From an uncultured Bacteroidota bacterium (GTDB lineage: Bacteria; Bacteroidota; Bacteroidia; Chitinophagales; Chitinophagaceae), in the NCBI GenBank assembly GCA_903938445.1, contig CAJADG010000037.1, positions 1 through 51,034 on the forward strand: DNA of 51,034 nucleotides, written 5' to 3'. Below are positions 36,210 to 44,781 of the stretch, piece by piece; within the stretch, counting starts at the first letter, position 1, and each line of letters begins with the position of its first letter. The position numbers and the translations under genes were made by a program. Under the pieces are notes generated by a model, which was not told the DNA's origin, made no database searches, and saw only the letters and a list, made by a program, of their open reading frames with translations.

Positions 36210-38120
36210 ATGCATTATGTATCAGTTGAAGGACTTACCAAGAGTTATGGAATTACCCCCCTTTTTAAAGGGATTAGTTTTAATATTAACGAAGGCGACC
36301 GAATTGCTTTAATTGCCCGAAATGCGGTGGGTAAGAGTACTTTATTGCGCATTTTATCGGGTAAAGAGCACCCAGATGCGGGTACTTGTAAAATACATAA
36401 GGATGTTCACTTGGTGATGTTTGAGCAGGATCCTCAGTTTATAGAGACAGCTACGGTTACCCAAAATCTTTTCAATCAGGATCACCCCACTATGAAGGCG
36501 ATTAGTAATTACGAAATGGCCATGGAGTCCGAGGATGAGGATTTAATTACCAATTCCATTATGGAGATGGAGGAAAATAATGCATGGGATTTTGAATCTA
36601 AGGTAAAGACCATCTTAACGCAATTAAATATTCATCATTTAGAGCAACCGGTTTCTAAATTAAGTGGAGGGCAACGAAAGCGTGTTTCTTTAGCAAAAAC
36701 TTTAATACAAATTGGATTTGAGCCTAAGCATGTTTTATTGTTAATGGATGAGCCAACTAATCACTTGGATTTAAATATGATTGAGTGGCTAGAGAATTAT
36801 TTGGAACAAGAAAAAGTAACCTTATTATTGGTGTCGCATGATAGATACTTTTTAGAAGCAGTGACAGACGAAATTTGGGAATTAGAGCGTGAAAAATTAT
36901 ATAGCTACAAAGGGGATTATGAAAATTATTTAGAAAAGAAAGCAGCACGTATTGAATCTGAGCAAGCTAGTATTGATAAAGCAAAAAATACGTTTAGAAA
37001 AGAACTGGAGTGGATGCGCAAGCAGCCAAAAGCAAGAACTACAAAGAGTAAAAGTAGACAGGATAATTTTTATGAAGTAGAAGCAAAAGCCAAACAAAAA
37101 ATTGACGACACCAATTTGCAGTTGGATATGAAAATGACCCGTTTGGGTGGCAAGATCATCGAAGCAAAGAAGGTTTACAAATCCTATGGAGATTTAGTCG
37201 TGTTAAAAGGATTCGATTATACATTTAGTAAAGGAGAGCGTATTGGCATTGTAGGTAAAAATGGAGTAGGAAAATCTACGTTTTTGCAAATTTTACAAGG
37301 CATTACCGAGCCAGATAGTGGCAAGATTAATGTGGGAGAGACTATTGTATTTGGACACTTTTCACAGGAAGGATTGGTGTACAAAAAAGACATGCGCGTT
37401 ATTGAATATTTAAAAACGTTTGCTGAGCAATTTCCTTTAGCAAGTGGAGGTTCCTTAAGTGCCGCACAATTTTTGGAATTATTTTTATTTACTCCTGACA
37501 AACAATATACTTACTTAAGTGCATTAAGTGGGGGAGAGAAAAAGAGGTTGCAATTATTGACGATCTTATTTAAGAATCCGAATTTCTTAATTCTGGATGA
37601 ACCTACTAATGATTTGGACTTACCTACACTTGCTGTATTAGAACAATTTTTATTAGACTATGCAGGTTGTGTATTATTGGTTTCGCATGATAGGTATTTT
37701 ATGGATAAATTAGTAGATCACTTATTTATTTTTGAAGGCAATGGCGTGATACGCGATTACCCTGGAAATTATACGCAGTTTAGAATACTAGAGAAATCAA
37801 AACAAAGTTATGCTTCGGTGAGTTCGGATATTAGTAGTTCTAAAGAAGTCGCGGTGGAAGCAACAAAGCCAGTGGTAACTGCGACTGTTGTTGAAAAAAA
37901 GCCAGCCGAAAAAATGACCTATAAAGAAAAGCTAGAATTAGAAAACCTAAATAAAAGCATGCCTTTATTGGAGGATCAAAAATCTGTATTGACGGAAAAA
38001 TTAAACAATCCAGATTTAAAATACGATGAGATTCTTGCTTTGAGTGAGCAGTTAGCGAAAATTAATTTGGAGCTAGAAATAGCAGAATTAAGGTGGTTGG
38101 AGCTTAGCGAAAAGCAATAG
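36210..38120 (+). CDS. ABC-F family ATPase (Uup type)
   Basis: This 636-residue cytosolic protein has two ABC ATPase domains and no membrane segments, so it is an ABC-F factor acting at the ribosome rather than a transporter. NBD1 carries Walker A IARNAVGKST near 34-43, signature LSGGQRKR near 151 and Walker B LLLMDEPTNHLD near 176. The inter-domain linker (about 235-310) is rich in Lys and Arg. NBD2 carries GKNGVGKST near 349, LSGGEKKR near 440 and LILDEPTNDLD near 460. A C-terminal coiled coil (about 565-636) fits Uup. In NBD1 two P-loop glycines are alanine. Predicted leaderless mRNA; divergent from ispH. Confidence 0.92.
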   Translation: MHYVSVEGLTKSYGITPLFKGISFNINEGDRIALIARNAVGKSTLLRILSGKEHPDAGTCKIHKDVHLVMFEQDPQFIETATVTQNLFNQDHPTMKAISNYEMAMESEDEDLITNSIMEMEENNAWDFESKVKTILTQLNIHHLEQPVSKLSGGQRKRVSLAKTLIQIGFEPKHVLLLMDEPTNHLDLNMIEWLENYLEQEKVTLLLVSHDRYFLEAVTDEIWELEREKLYSYKGDYENYLEKKAARIESEQASIDKAKNTFRKELEWMRKQPKARTTKSKSRQDNFYEVEAKAKQKIDDTNLQLDMKMTRLGGKIIEAKKVYKSYGDLVVLKGFDYTFSKGERIGIVGKNGVGKSTFLQILQGITEPDSGKINVGETIVFGHFSQEGLVYKKDMRVIEYLKTFAEQFPLASGGSLSAAQFLELFLFTPDKQYTYLSALSGGEKKRLQLLTILFKNPNFLILDEPTNDLDLPTLAVLEQFLLDYAGCVLLVSHDRYFMDKLVDHLFIFEGNGVIRDYPGNYTQFRILEKSKQSYASVSSDISSSKEVAVEATKPVVTATVVEKKPAEKMTYKEKLELENLNKSMPLLEDQKSVLTEKLNNPDLKYDEILALSEQLAKINLELEIAELRWLELSEKQ

Positions 38121-38129
38121 TTTTTTTTA

Positions 38130-38168
38130 AAATGAGGCCTAAGTATACATTAAATGAGGCCTAAGTAT
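38130..38168 (+). repeat. Tandem 17-bp direct repeat, 22-bp period
   Basis: AAATGAGGCCTAAGTAT occurs at 38130-38146 and again at 38152-38168, identical, 22 bp apart, about two helical turns. Each copy contains AGGCCT, a palindrome. The pair lies between the ABC-F stop and a small helix-turn-helix gene, 64 nt before its ATG. The spacing is what one expects of paired repressor sites. Confidence 0.85.
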
Positions 38169-38184
38169 CTATTATAATATGACG

Positions 38185-38219
38185 ATTGGTTTTAATATTG
38201 GATATGCACAATAACCAAT
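38185..38219. promoter_or_regulatory. Inverted repeat before the HTH gene
   Basis: ATTGGTT (38185-38191) and AACCAAT (38213-38219) form a perfect 7-bp dyad with a 21-nt spacer, ending 12 nt before the HTH gene ATG. It may be a second operator or an RNA hairpin. Only the symmetry is seen. Confidence 0.4.
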
Positions 38220-38231
38220 AAAACTAAAACT

Positions 38232-38645
38232 ATGAAACCAATTGAAAGAATTGCAGTGTATCTACAGTTTAAAACGATTTCTCCTCATGCCTTTGAGCGA
38301 AATATTCATTTGTCAAATGGATACTATTCAAAACAGTTAAAAAATTTAGGATCGGTAGGTTCTGATATCCTCATTAAAATTCATCAGCACTTTCCAGACT
38401 TAAATATCTTATGGGTGCTCACAGGTGACGGACAAATGTTAATGGAGGAGGCTAATAAAGTAAATAGTCTTCAAGTGGATGAATTCGCTTTTAGGTACGA
38501 GTCCGAAAATAAAAAAATAAAAACAATGGAGTCTGACCTTGAAAAATTAAACACCTTAATCAAGGATAAAGAAAAGATCATTGGGTTGTATGAGTTTATG
38601 TTGAATAACAATAATCATGCAAGTACTATTTCGGATGCTCGATAA
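38232..38645 (+). CDS. Small helix-turn-helix regulator (phage CI-like N terminus) with coiled-coil tail
   Basis: This 137-residue protein's first 66 residues (IERIAVYLQFKTISPHAFERNI, NGYYSKQLKNLGSVGSDILIKIHQHFPDLNILWVLTGDGQML) match the helix-turn-helix pattern of the CI/XRE-like regulators common in Bacteroidota. The WVLTGDG end of the domain is typical. Residues 80-125 are a charged heptad-like helix (ESENKKIKTMESDLEKLNTLIKDKEK), suiting a dimer. There is no LexA-like cleavage domain and no phage gene nearby. The tandem repeat at 38130 and the dyad at 38185 are candidate own operators. Targets are unknown. Confidence 0.75.
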   Translation: MKPIERIAVYLQFKTISPHAFERNIHLSNGYYSKQLKNLGSVGSDILIKIHQHFPDLNILWVLTGDGQMLMEEANKVNSLQVDEFAFRYESENKKIKTMESDLEKLNTLIKDKEKIIGLYEFMLNNNNHASTISDAR

Positions 38646-38676
38646 ATAGTAAATGTTTCTTTCCCCTAAATGATGT

Positions 38677-38712
38677 TACAAAAAATAGCCTCGTCTTTTG
38701 AACGAGGCTATT
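38677..38712 (-). terminator. Terminator after gcvP
   Basis: AATAGCCTCGT / ACGAGGCTATT is an 11-bp stem with a 7-nt loop, followed on the minus strand by TTTTTTG. It lies 50 nt after the gcvP stop and may also stop plus-strand transcripts from the HTH gene. Confidence 0.85.
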
Positions 38713-38761
38713 GCTTTTATAATTACGCTTTTATAAAATTACTTTTTTGTTTGTACTTAAA

Positions 38762-41620
38762 CTAAGCATAAGAGGCAACTGGCTCACAAGTACAAACCAA
38801 GTTACGATCACCATGTGTATTGTTTACTCTTGCAACCGTTGGCCAGAATTTGCTTTCTTGCACATAAGGTAATGGGAATGCTGCAGTTTGTCTTGAATAA
38901 CCATGATTCCATTCATCTGCACAAATTACTTTTTGAGTATGCGGTGCATTTTTTAATGGGTTGTCAACCTTATCCAAAGTTCCGTTTTCAATGGCTTTAA
39001 TTTCATTGTATATGCCAATCAAAGCGTCACAAAAACGATCTAACTCACCTTTATCTTCACTCTCGGTTGGTTCAATCATAATCGTTCCTGCAACAGGGAA
39101 GCTCATGGTTGGTGCGTGGAATCCATAATCAATTAAACGCTTAGCCACATCTTCTGCTTCAATACCAGCAGTTGTCTTAAATGGTCGTAGGTCAATGATG
39201 AATTCATGTGCACAGGTTCCATTTTTACCAGCATATAAAATAGTGTAGCATTTTTCTAATCTCGACTTCATGTAATTCGCATTCATAATTGCATAAGCAG
39301 TAGAAAGTGCTAATCCCTCAGCGCCTAACATTTTGATGTATGCGTAACTAATTAATAAAATACTAGCAGAACCTAAAGGAGCTGCGCTCACTGCGTTCGC
39401 GCCATTTCCATTATTGTTATGACCAGGTAAGAAAGGAGCTAATTTATCATTCACACAAATTGGTCCCATGCCAGGTCCGCCACCACCATGAGGAATAGCG
39501 AATGTTTTATGTAAGTTCAAGTGACAAACATCAGCGCCAATATTTCCAGGACTAGTTAATCCAACCTGCGCGTTCATATTGGCTCCATCCATGTAGACCA
39601 ATCCACCAAAATCATGAATCGTTTGACAAATATCAATAATGGTTTCTTCAAACACACCATGTGTACTAGGGTAAGTCACCATCAATGCGCCTAGGTTATC
39701 TTTATGTAATTCTGCTTTCGCTTTTAAATCAGCAAAGTCAATGTTTCCAGCTTCGTCACATGCAACTACCACTACTTTAAAGCCCGCCATCACAGCACTT
39801 GCTGGGTTGGTCCCGTGTGCACTAATAGGGATTAAAACAATATCACGATGTGCTTCATTGCGTGCTTGGTGGTAAGAACGGATAGTCAATAATCCAGCAT
39901 ATTCACCTTGTGCTCCACTATTAGGTTGTAAGCTACAAGCAGTGAATCCAGTTGTTTCACATAAGTAAGCGCTTAATTCTTTGGCTAGTTCTTGGTAGCC
40001 TAATGTTTGATGGCTAGGAGCAAAAGGATGTAGGCTACTAAATGCTGGCCAACTTACTGGAATCATTTCGGTTGCTGCATTTAATTTCATCGTACAACTT
40101 CCCAAACTAATCATACTCGTGTTTAAAGACAAGTCTTTATTCTCTAAGTATTTTATGTAACGCATCATTTGAGTTTCACTATGGTGCGTATTAAATACTG
40201 GGTGTAACAAGTATTTGGAAGTTCTAACTAAATCGGGTTGAATATTTGCATTTTTAACGCTGGCATTAGTTGCTGTAGCTTTTTTGCCTGTTAATTTTTC
40301 AAATAATGCAACGATTAATTGAATATCATTTGCTGAAGTAGTCTCATCAACGGTAATACTTATACTACCATCTTTTAAATAATTAAAGTTGATATTTTCA
40401 GCTGTTGCTAATTTTTGTAAAGCACTTGCATCAAATCCATGCACATGTAAAGTGTCAAAATAAAATGCGTTGGCTTGTTGCAAGCCTAATGATTGCAATT
40501 GTTGATCTAAGCTTTGTGCTAAACCATGTACTTTTTCAGCAATTTTCTTGATACCTGCTGGACCATGAAATACCGTATACATTACTGCCATATTAGCAAG
40601 TAATGCTTGTGCTGTACAAATATTTGAAGTTGCTTTTTCTCTTTTAATATGTTGCTCACGCGTTTGCAATGCCATTCTCAATGCACGATTTCCTTGTGCA
40701 TCAATACTCACTCCTATCAAACGACCTGGCATACCTCTTTTAAATTCATCCTTGGTAGCAAAGTAAGCTGCGTGAGGTCCACCAAATCCCATGGGTACAC
40801 CAAATCTTTGGGTGTTACCAACAGCAACATCCGCATTTAATTCGCCTGGGCTTTTTAATAAGGTTAATGCTAAGATATCAGCAATTAAAATAACTAATCC
40901 ACCAGCTTGATGCACTTGTTCAATAAATGTTGCATATTCTTCAATACTACCTTTGCTATTTGGATATTGTAAAATAGCACCAAAGAAACTATTATCAATA
41001 TTTGTATTTTGATATTCACCTTCTACTAATTCAATACCAATTGGATTAGCTCTTGTTACTAATACATCTTTTGTTTGCGCAAAAATATTTGCATCAACAA
41101 ATAATTTTGGTTGTGTAATAGTATCTGATTTATTGACATGGTTAAAAATCATGGCCATTGCTTCAGCTGCTGCTGTTGCTTCATCTAATAAAGAGGCATT
41201 TGCAATAGGTAAGCCAGTTAAGTCAGAAACCATCGTTTGATAGTTCAATAAACTTTCTAATCTACCTTGTGCAATTTCGGCCTGGTAAGGTGTGTATTGT
41301 GTATACCAACCTGGGTTTTCAAAAATATTTCTCAAAATTACACTTGGCGTAATGGTGCCATAATAACCTTGTCCAATAAAATTCTTTGCAATAATATTTT
41401 TATCGCCGATTGCTTTAATAGATTGCAACATTTCAAATTCACTTAATCCAGCCGGAATATTCATTGGCTTCTTTAAGCGAATAGTATTAGGAACTGTTTT
41501 TTCTATTAATTCATTTAAAGATTTTGCGCCAATGCTTTCTAACATTTTTTGTGTGTCGGCATCATTTGGGCCAATATGTCTTTTGATAAATTCTGCACCA
41601 CTTGTATTCGATTGCAACAT
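38762..41620 (-). CDS. gcvP: Glycine dehydrogenase (decarboxylating), P protein of the glycine cleavage system
   Basis: This 952-residue PLP enzyme decarboxylates glycine and passes the aminomethyl group to the H protein. It is the single-chain form: the N-terminal half has [19 protein letters not shown] near 85, and the C-terminal catalytic half has the PLP Lys in [21 protein letters not shown] near 700-720. [15 protein letters not shown] near 505 and THGVFEE near 653 are further family blocks. The start at 41620 (MLQSNTSG) is chosen. The frame extends 14 codons further into the leader. gcvT and gcvH are not adjacent. The 5' leader contains ACCTCCTTTTA, the same string as the 16S 3' end. Confidence 0.97.
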   Translation of the reverse strand: MLQSNTSGAEFIKRHIGPNDADTQKMLESIGAKSLNELIEKTVPNTIRLKKPMNIPAGLSEFEMLQSIKAIGDKNIIAKNFIGQGYYGTITPSVILRNIFENPGWYTQYTPYQAEIAQGRLESLLNYQTMVSDLTGLPIANASLLDEATAAAEAMAMIFNHVNKSDTITQPKLFVDANIFAQTKDVLVTRANPIGIELVEGEYQNTNIDNSFFGAILQYPNSKGSIEEYATFIEQVHQAGGLVILIADILALTLLKSPGELNADVAVGNTQRFGVPMGFGGPHAAYFATKDEFKRGMPGRLIGVSIDAQGNRALRMALQTREQHIKREKATSNICTAQALLANMAVMYTVFHGPAGIKKIAEKVHGLAQSLDQQLQSLGLQQANAFYFDTLHVHGFDASALQKLATAENINFNYLKDGSISITVDETTSANDIQLIVALFEKLTGKKATATNASVKNANIQPDLVRTSKYLLHPVFNTHHSETQMMRYIKYLENKDLSLNTSMISLGSCTMKLNAATEMIPVSWPAFSSLHPFAPSHQTLGYQELAKELSAYLCETTGFTACSLQPNSGAQGEYAGLLTIRSYHQARNEAHRDIVLIPISAHGTNPASAVMAGFKVVVVACDEAGNIDFADLKAKAELHKDNLGALMVTYPSTHGVFEETIIDICQTIHDFGGLVYMDGANMNAQVGLTSPGNIGADVCHLNLHKTFAIPHGGGGPGMGPICVNDKLAPFLPGHNNNGNGANAVSAAPLGSASILLISYAYIKMLGAEGLALSTAYAIMNANYMKSRLEKCYTILYAGKNGTCAHEFIIDLRPFKTTAGIEAEDVAKRLIDYGFHAPTMSFPVAGTIMIEPTESEDKGELDRFCDALIGIYNEIKAIENGTLDKVDNPLKNAPHTQKVICADEWNHGYSRQTAAFPLPYVQESKFWPTVARVNNTHGDRNLVCTCEPVASYA

Positions 41621-41642
41621 AAAAGGAGGTTTTAAATGGCCA

Positions 41643-41650
41643 CAAATATA
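41643..41650 (-). promoter_or_regulatory. -7 promoter box TATATTTG of gcvP
   Basis: An exact TAnnTTTG match on the minus strand, 22 nt before the gcvP ATG. The leader would be about 17 nt and would include ACCTCCTTTT. Confidence 0.5.
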
Positions 41651-41698
41651 CTTAATTATCAAAGGTCAAGGAAGTGAATTAAGCAAGGTGGGGAAAGC

Positions 41699-41729
41699 TT
41701 GTGGATGAATACTAAAAACGCTACTTTTG
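41699..41729 (+). promoter_or_regulatory. Promoter of the YkgJ-type gene: TTG and TACTTTTG
   Basis: TTG at 41699-41701 and TACTTTTG at 41722-41729 are separated by 20 nt, a good Bacteroidota spacing. The box is followed by GGGT and the ATG at 41734, so the mRNA should be leaderless. Confidence 0.62.
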
Positions 41730-41733
41730 GGGT

Positions 41734-42216
41734 ATGATTGACCCTTCTGTTGAACATTTATACGAAACTCCTGCCCCGGAGATACTCAAAAAGTTTCAAA
41801 ACTTTTTAAAGAGGGTAGATAAGCGCATTATTTTAAAACAATTGCCGGATTTGCATGAGGCTGCTTTTGAAAAAATTGACTGCTTGGATTGTGCAAGATG
41901 TTGCAAAAATTATTCTCCCCGCTTTAAAATGCCGGATATAAAACGCATCAGTAAGGCTATGGGAATGAAGGAAGTGGCTTTTATTGAAAAGTATTTGTCA
42001 ATGGACAATGAAGGAGATTATGTGGTGAAAACAAAACCTTGTCCTTTTTTAGATCAGAATAATTCATGTAGTATTTACGATTATCGACCTTCTGACTGTG
42101 AAAGGTTCCCTTACACAGATGAGGATGTTTTTTTCAAGAGAGATAAAATCACCATGAAGAATGCGGAGTTTTGTCCAGCGGTGCACGATGTAATGATTGC
42201 ACTTTTGGCTAAATAA
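41734..42216 (+). CDS. YkgJ family cysteine-cluster protein
   Basis: This 160-residue protein has the cysteine pattern of the YkgJ/UPF0153 family, thought to bind Fe-S or zinc: CLDCARCCKN near 50-59 (four Cys), then PCPFLDQNNSCSIYDYRPSDCERFP near 101-125, and a late Cys in FCPAVHD near 147. Eight or more cysteines in a short protein strongly suggest metal binding. The role is unknown, and there is no signal peptide. It is monocistronic, convergent with the MFS gene, and has the clearest leaderless promoter in the window. Confidence 0.88.
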   Translation: MIDPSVEHLYETPAPEILKKFQNFLKRVDKRIILKQLPDLHEAAFEKIDCLDCARCCKNYSPRFKMPDIKRISKAMGMKEVAFIEKYLSMDNEGDYVVKTKPCPFLDQNNSCSIYDYRPSDCERFPYTDEDVFFKRDKITMKNAEFCPAVHDVMIALLAK

Positions 42217-42238
42217 AAAAGTAGAAAGAAATAAAAAT

Positions 42239-43507
42239 TTAGTATTCCATTTTTCGCAAACTCGGTGCTTTAATCCAAGTGGTAAACACCACAAGTAGAG
42301 TCATGGTTCCTCCAAAAACTACAGATGGAATTACGCCCATAAGTTTTGCTGCAACGCCACTCTCAAATTGCCCAAGTTCATTGCTGCTATTGATAAACAT
42401 GGAATTAACACTCATGACTCTGCCGCGCATATGATCGGGTGTTTTTAATTGAACAATAGTTCCACGTACAATCATACTAAAGCCATCCAATATGCCACTT
42501 AAAACTAATGCGGCAAAGGATATCCAGAATATTTTAGAAAGGGCAAATACGATAATACAAATTCCAAAACCGCCTACTGCAAGTAATAATTTTTTACCCT
42601 GACCTGCATTGACTGGAAAAATAGTAATGATAAAAATAATTAAAATAGCACCGATATCCGATGCCGCGTTTAACCAGCCAAAACCGATTGGCCCACAGTT
42701 TAAAATGTCTTTTGCAAATACAGGGATCATGGCAACAGCACCCCCAAATAATACAGCAAATAAATCCAATGATAATGCACCTAAAACCTCTTTTGTGTTA
42801 TAAACAAATCGCAATCCTTCTTTTACACTTTCCAATGGTTTTTGATCCTTTACAATCGCTGCGTGAGGTGGCTGTGATTTAATTTTTGAAATAAATATAA
42901 AACCAATAGTTACCAAGCTAACAACAATTAAAAGCGCACCCGTATGCCCATATCCTGCAATTATGAATCCTACAATGGCATGCCCTAATATGGATGCTGT
43001 CAACCAAATGGCCTGACTCCATGTAGTGGCATTTTGTAATACATTTTTGGGAATAATTCCTCCAATAATGGTATTGAAACTTGGTCCTGTAAATGAACGA
43101 ATAATACCTGTACAAAAAATTAGAAAATAAATTCCTACTGCAATCAATAGAGTATTGTGATTTACAGTATGGTCTGTTTTGTCATTATAATAGGAAAGGC
43201 CTAATAACCCTAGTGCACATATCCAATACAGTACCACACCTCTTAATAATAATTTCCTTTTTTCACTGATGTCTATTACATGACCTGCATATAAGGCTAA
43301 AGAAACAGCAGGTATTACTTCTGCTAGTCCAATTAATCCAATTGCAAAAGGTTGATTGGTTAATTCATAAATCCACCAACCCACTAATGTCCCCATCATT
43401 CTAAGCCCCATGATGAACAAAAAACGACCAATCATCAGGTTTCTAAATTCCGATACTTTAATGGCCGCAAATGGATCATTTTTTAAAATTGAGTTGGTGT
43501 TTTCCAT
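42239..43507 (-). CDS. MFS transporter (MFS_3 / EntS-like)
   Basis: This 422-residue inner-membrane protein has about 12 hydrophobic segments. It starts with a short cytosolic tail, then FRNLMIGRFLFIMGLRMMGTLVGWWIYELT, typical of the EntS-like exporter branch. VIPAVSLALYAGHVIDISEKRKLL holds the loop 2-3 signature (GxxxD-R/K) near 64-87, and DHMRGRVMSVNSMF near 363-376 is the matching motif in the second half. Probably an exporter. The substrate is unknown. It lies 9 nt after the deoxynucleoside kinase gene and is the third gene of the folK operon. Confidence 0.88.
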   Translation of the reverse strand: MENTNSILKNDPFAAIKVSEFRNLMIGRFLFIMGLRMMGTLVGWWIYELTNQPFAIGLIGLAEVIPAVSLALYAGHVIDISEKRKLLLRGVVLYWICALGLLGLSYYNDKTDHTVNHNTLLIAVGIYFLIFCTGIIRSFTGPSFNTIIGGIIPKNVLQNATTWSQAIWLTASILGHAIVGFIIAGYGHTGALLIVVSLVTIGFIFISKIKSQPPHAAIVKDQKPLESVKEGLRFVYNTKEVLGALSLDLFAVLFGGAVAMIPVFAKDILNCGPIGFGWLNAASDIGAILIIFIITIFPVNAGQGKKLLLAVGGFGICIIVFALSKIFWISFAALVLSGILDGFSMIVRGTIVQLKTPDHMRGRVMSVNSMFINSSNELGQFESGVAAKLMGVIPSVVFGGTMTLLVVFTTWIKAPSLRKMEY

Positions 43508-43516
43508 TGAGCTAAA

Positions 43517-44149
43517 TTATGGCAAATTAAAATAATGTTGCCCTTCGTCTAAATCTTTGTTTAAAGCATCGGTGATCACTTTAAAATGGGCCTCGTTGTA
43601 TAAAAAATCGGCATTGCTTGCATCTACAAATATGGTTCTAATATTATGTTGTTTAATATAGCTTGTGTAGGTCTCTTGAATTTTAAATAAGTATTCGTCA
43701 GGAATAGCTTGCTCAAATTTCCTGTTTCTTTTTTTGATATTCCCTTGTAATTTATTCACTGGAGCATGCAAATAAATAATGATATCAGGAGGGGTTAATT
43801 GCTGATAAAAAACATCAAACATTTTTTGATACAATCTAAATTCTTCTTCGGGCAAATTTACTTTTGCAAATAGCAAACACTTTGTAAAAATGTAATCCGA
43901 AACGATAACTTCCTGAAAAAGATCTTTGTTCTTTATTAATTCCTGTTGTTGCTTAAAACGCTCCGCTAAAAAAAACAATTCTAATGGAAATGCATATTGT
44001 TTAGGATTCTCATAAAATTTAGTCAAGAAAGGATTTTCAGCAAATTCTTCTAAAACTAATTTTGCATTAAAATGTTGAGATAATAAATGTGAAAGCGTCG
44101 TTTTCCCCGCGCCAATATTCCCCTCAATTGCTATAAAACGATAATTCAT
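43517..44149 (-). CDS. Deoxynucleoside kinase
   Basis: This 210-residue protein of the dNK/dGK/dCK family phosphorylates deoxynucleosides for salvage. The P-loop is IAIEGNIGAGKTTLSHLL near 6-23. The substrate-site Glu lies in LEEFAENPFL near 34-43, followed by PLELFFLAERFKQQQ near 56-70, the DYIF segment near 85, and the Arg-rich lid NIKKRNRKFEQ near 137-147. The normal ERS motif after the Asp is replaced (SDYIFTK), as in several bacterial members. Which deoxynucleoside is preferred cannot be read. It lies between folK (44-nt gap) and the MFS gene. Confidence 0.92.
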   Translation of the reverse strand: MNYRFIAIEGNIGAGKTTLSHLLSQHFNAKLVLEEFAENPFLTKFYENPKQYAFPLELFFLAERFKQQQELIKNKDLFQEVIVSDYIFTKCLLFAKVNLPEEEFRLYQKMFDVFYQQLTPPDIIIYLHAPVNKLQGNIKKRNRKFEQAIPDEYLFKIQETYTSYIKQHNIRTIFVDASNADFLYNEAHFKVITDALNKDLDEGQHYFNLP

Positions 44150-44193
44150 ATTTTTCGATTCTTCTTGGTCAAATATAGTGCGCCAAATGCGGA

Positions 44194-44679
44194 CTAATTA
44201 CTTTTTTTATACACAGGTAAAGAATCTCCACAATCTTTCAACAATGCTTCATTCGTCTTATTTAAAATTGGATGTAAAAACTGCGGTGCCATTTCTGCCA
44301 AGGGCATTAAAACGAATCTTCTTGCTGCAATTTTTGGATGTGGAATAGTGATAAATTCATTTGAAAACACCAAGTCATTAAAATAAATAATATCTAAATC
44401 GATTGTTCTTGGACCCATCGGAATATCCCTTTTTCGGCCCATTCCAATTTCTATTTTCAATAGTTGATGCATCACAGTTTCTGCGTCCATTGAAGTATGT
44501 AACATTAAGGCTTGATTTAAAAAATCAGGTTGATCGGTATTGCCCCAAGCGGCTGTTTCGTAAATGGAAGAAGTAAGTTGAATTGGGCCAATTTCCTGCT
44601 TAATTAAATGGATAGCCTGTGCAAGGTTTGCCATTCGATCGCCCATATTGCCACCTATCAAAAGGTAAACTTTGTTCAT
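44194..44679 (-). CDS. folK: 2-amino-4-hydroxy-6-hydroxymethyldihydropteridine diphosphokinase
   Basis: This 161-residue folate-pathway enzyme transfers pyrophosphate from ATP to the pterin. It begins MNKVYLLIGGNMGDR, with SSIYETAAWGNTDQPDFLNQALML near 35-58. The signature with catalytic residues is IGMGRKRDIPMGPRTIDLDIIYF near 80-102 (GPRTIDLDI, two Asp for Mg), then HPKIAARRFVLMPLAE near 114-129. The ATG at 44679 fits the family. A longer frame adds eight codons over the -7-like TACTTTTA (44690-44697). First gene of folK-deoxynucleoside kinase-MFS. Confidence 0.96.
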   Translation of the reverse strand: MNKVYLLIGGNMGDRMANLAQAIHLIKQEIGPIQLTSSIYETAAWGNTDQPDFLNQALMLHTSMDAETVMHQLLKIEIGMGRKRDIPMGPRTIDLDIIYFNDLVFSNEFITIPHPKIAARRFVLMPLAEMAPQFLHPILNKTNEALLKDCGDSLPVYKKSN

Positions 44680-44689
44680 ACAAGGATTA

Positions 44690-44697
44690 TAAAAGTA
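44690..44697 (-). promoter_or_regulatory. -7-like box TACTTTTA of folK
   Basis: TAnnTTTA (one base from consensus) on the minus strand, 10 nt before the folK ATG. A start site here would leave a leader of about 4-6 nt and exclude the longer folK frame. Confidence 0.35.
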
Positions 44698-44781
44698 GCT
44701 CAAATATCCATAATTTTACAGCGTAACCCTATTTTAGTTCCTACTATTTTTTGGGTATTGTATTTCACATCAAAATTTAGC

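Noticed and set aside
44608..44781. The 58-codon upstream extension of the sppA frame
   Set aside because: It overlaps the 5' end of divergent folK and the gap between them, and SppA's membrane anchor begins exactly at the ATG at 44782.
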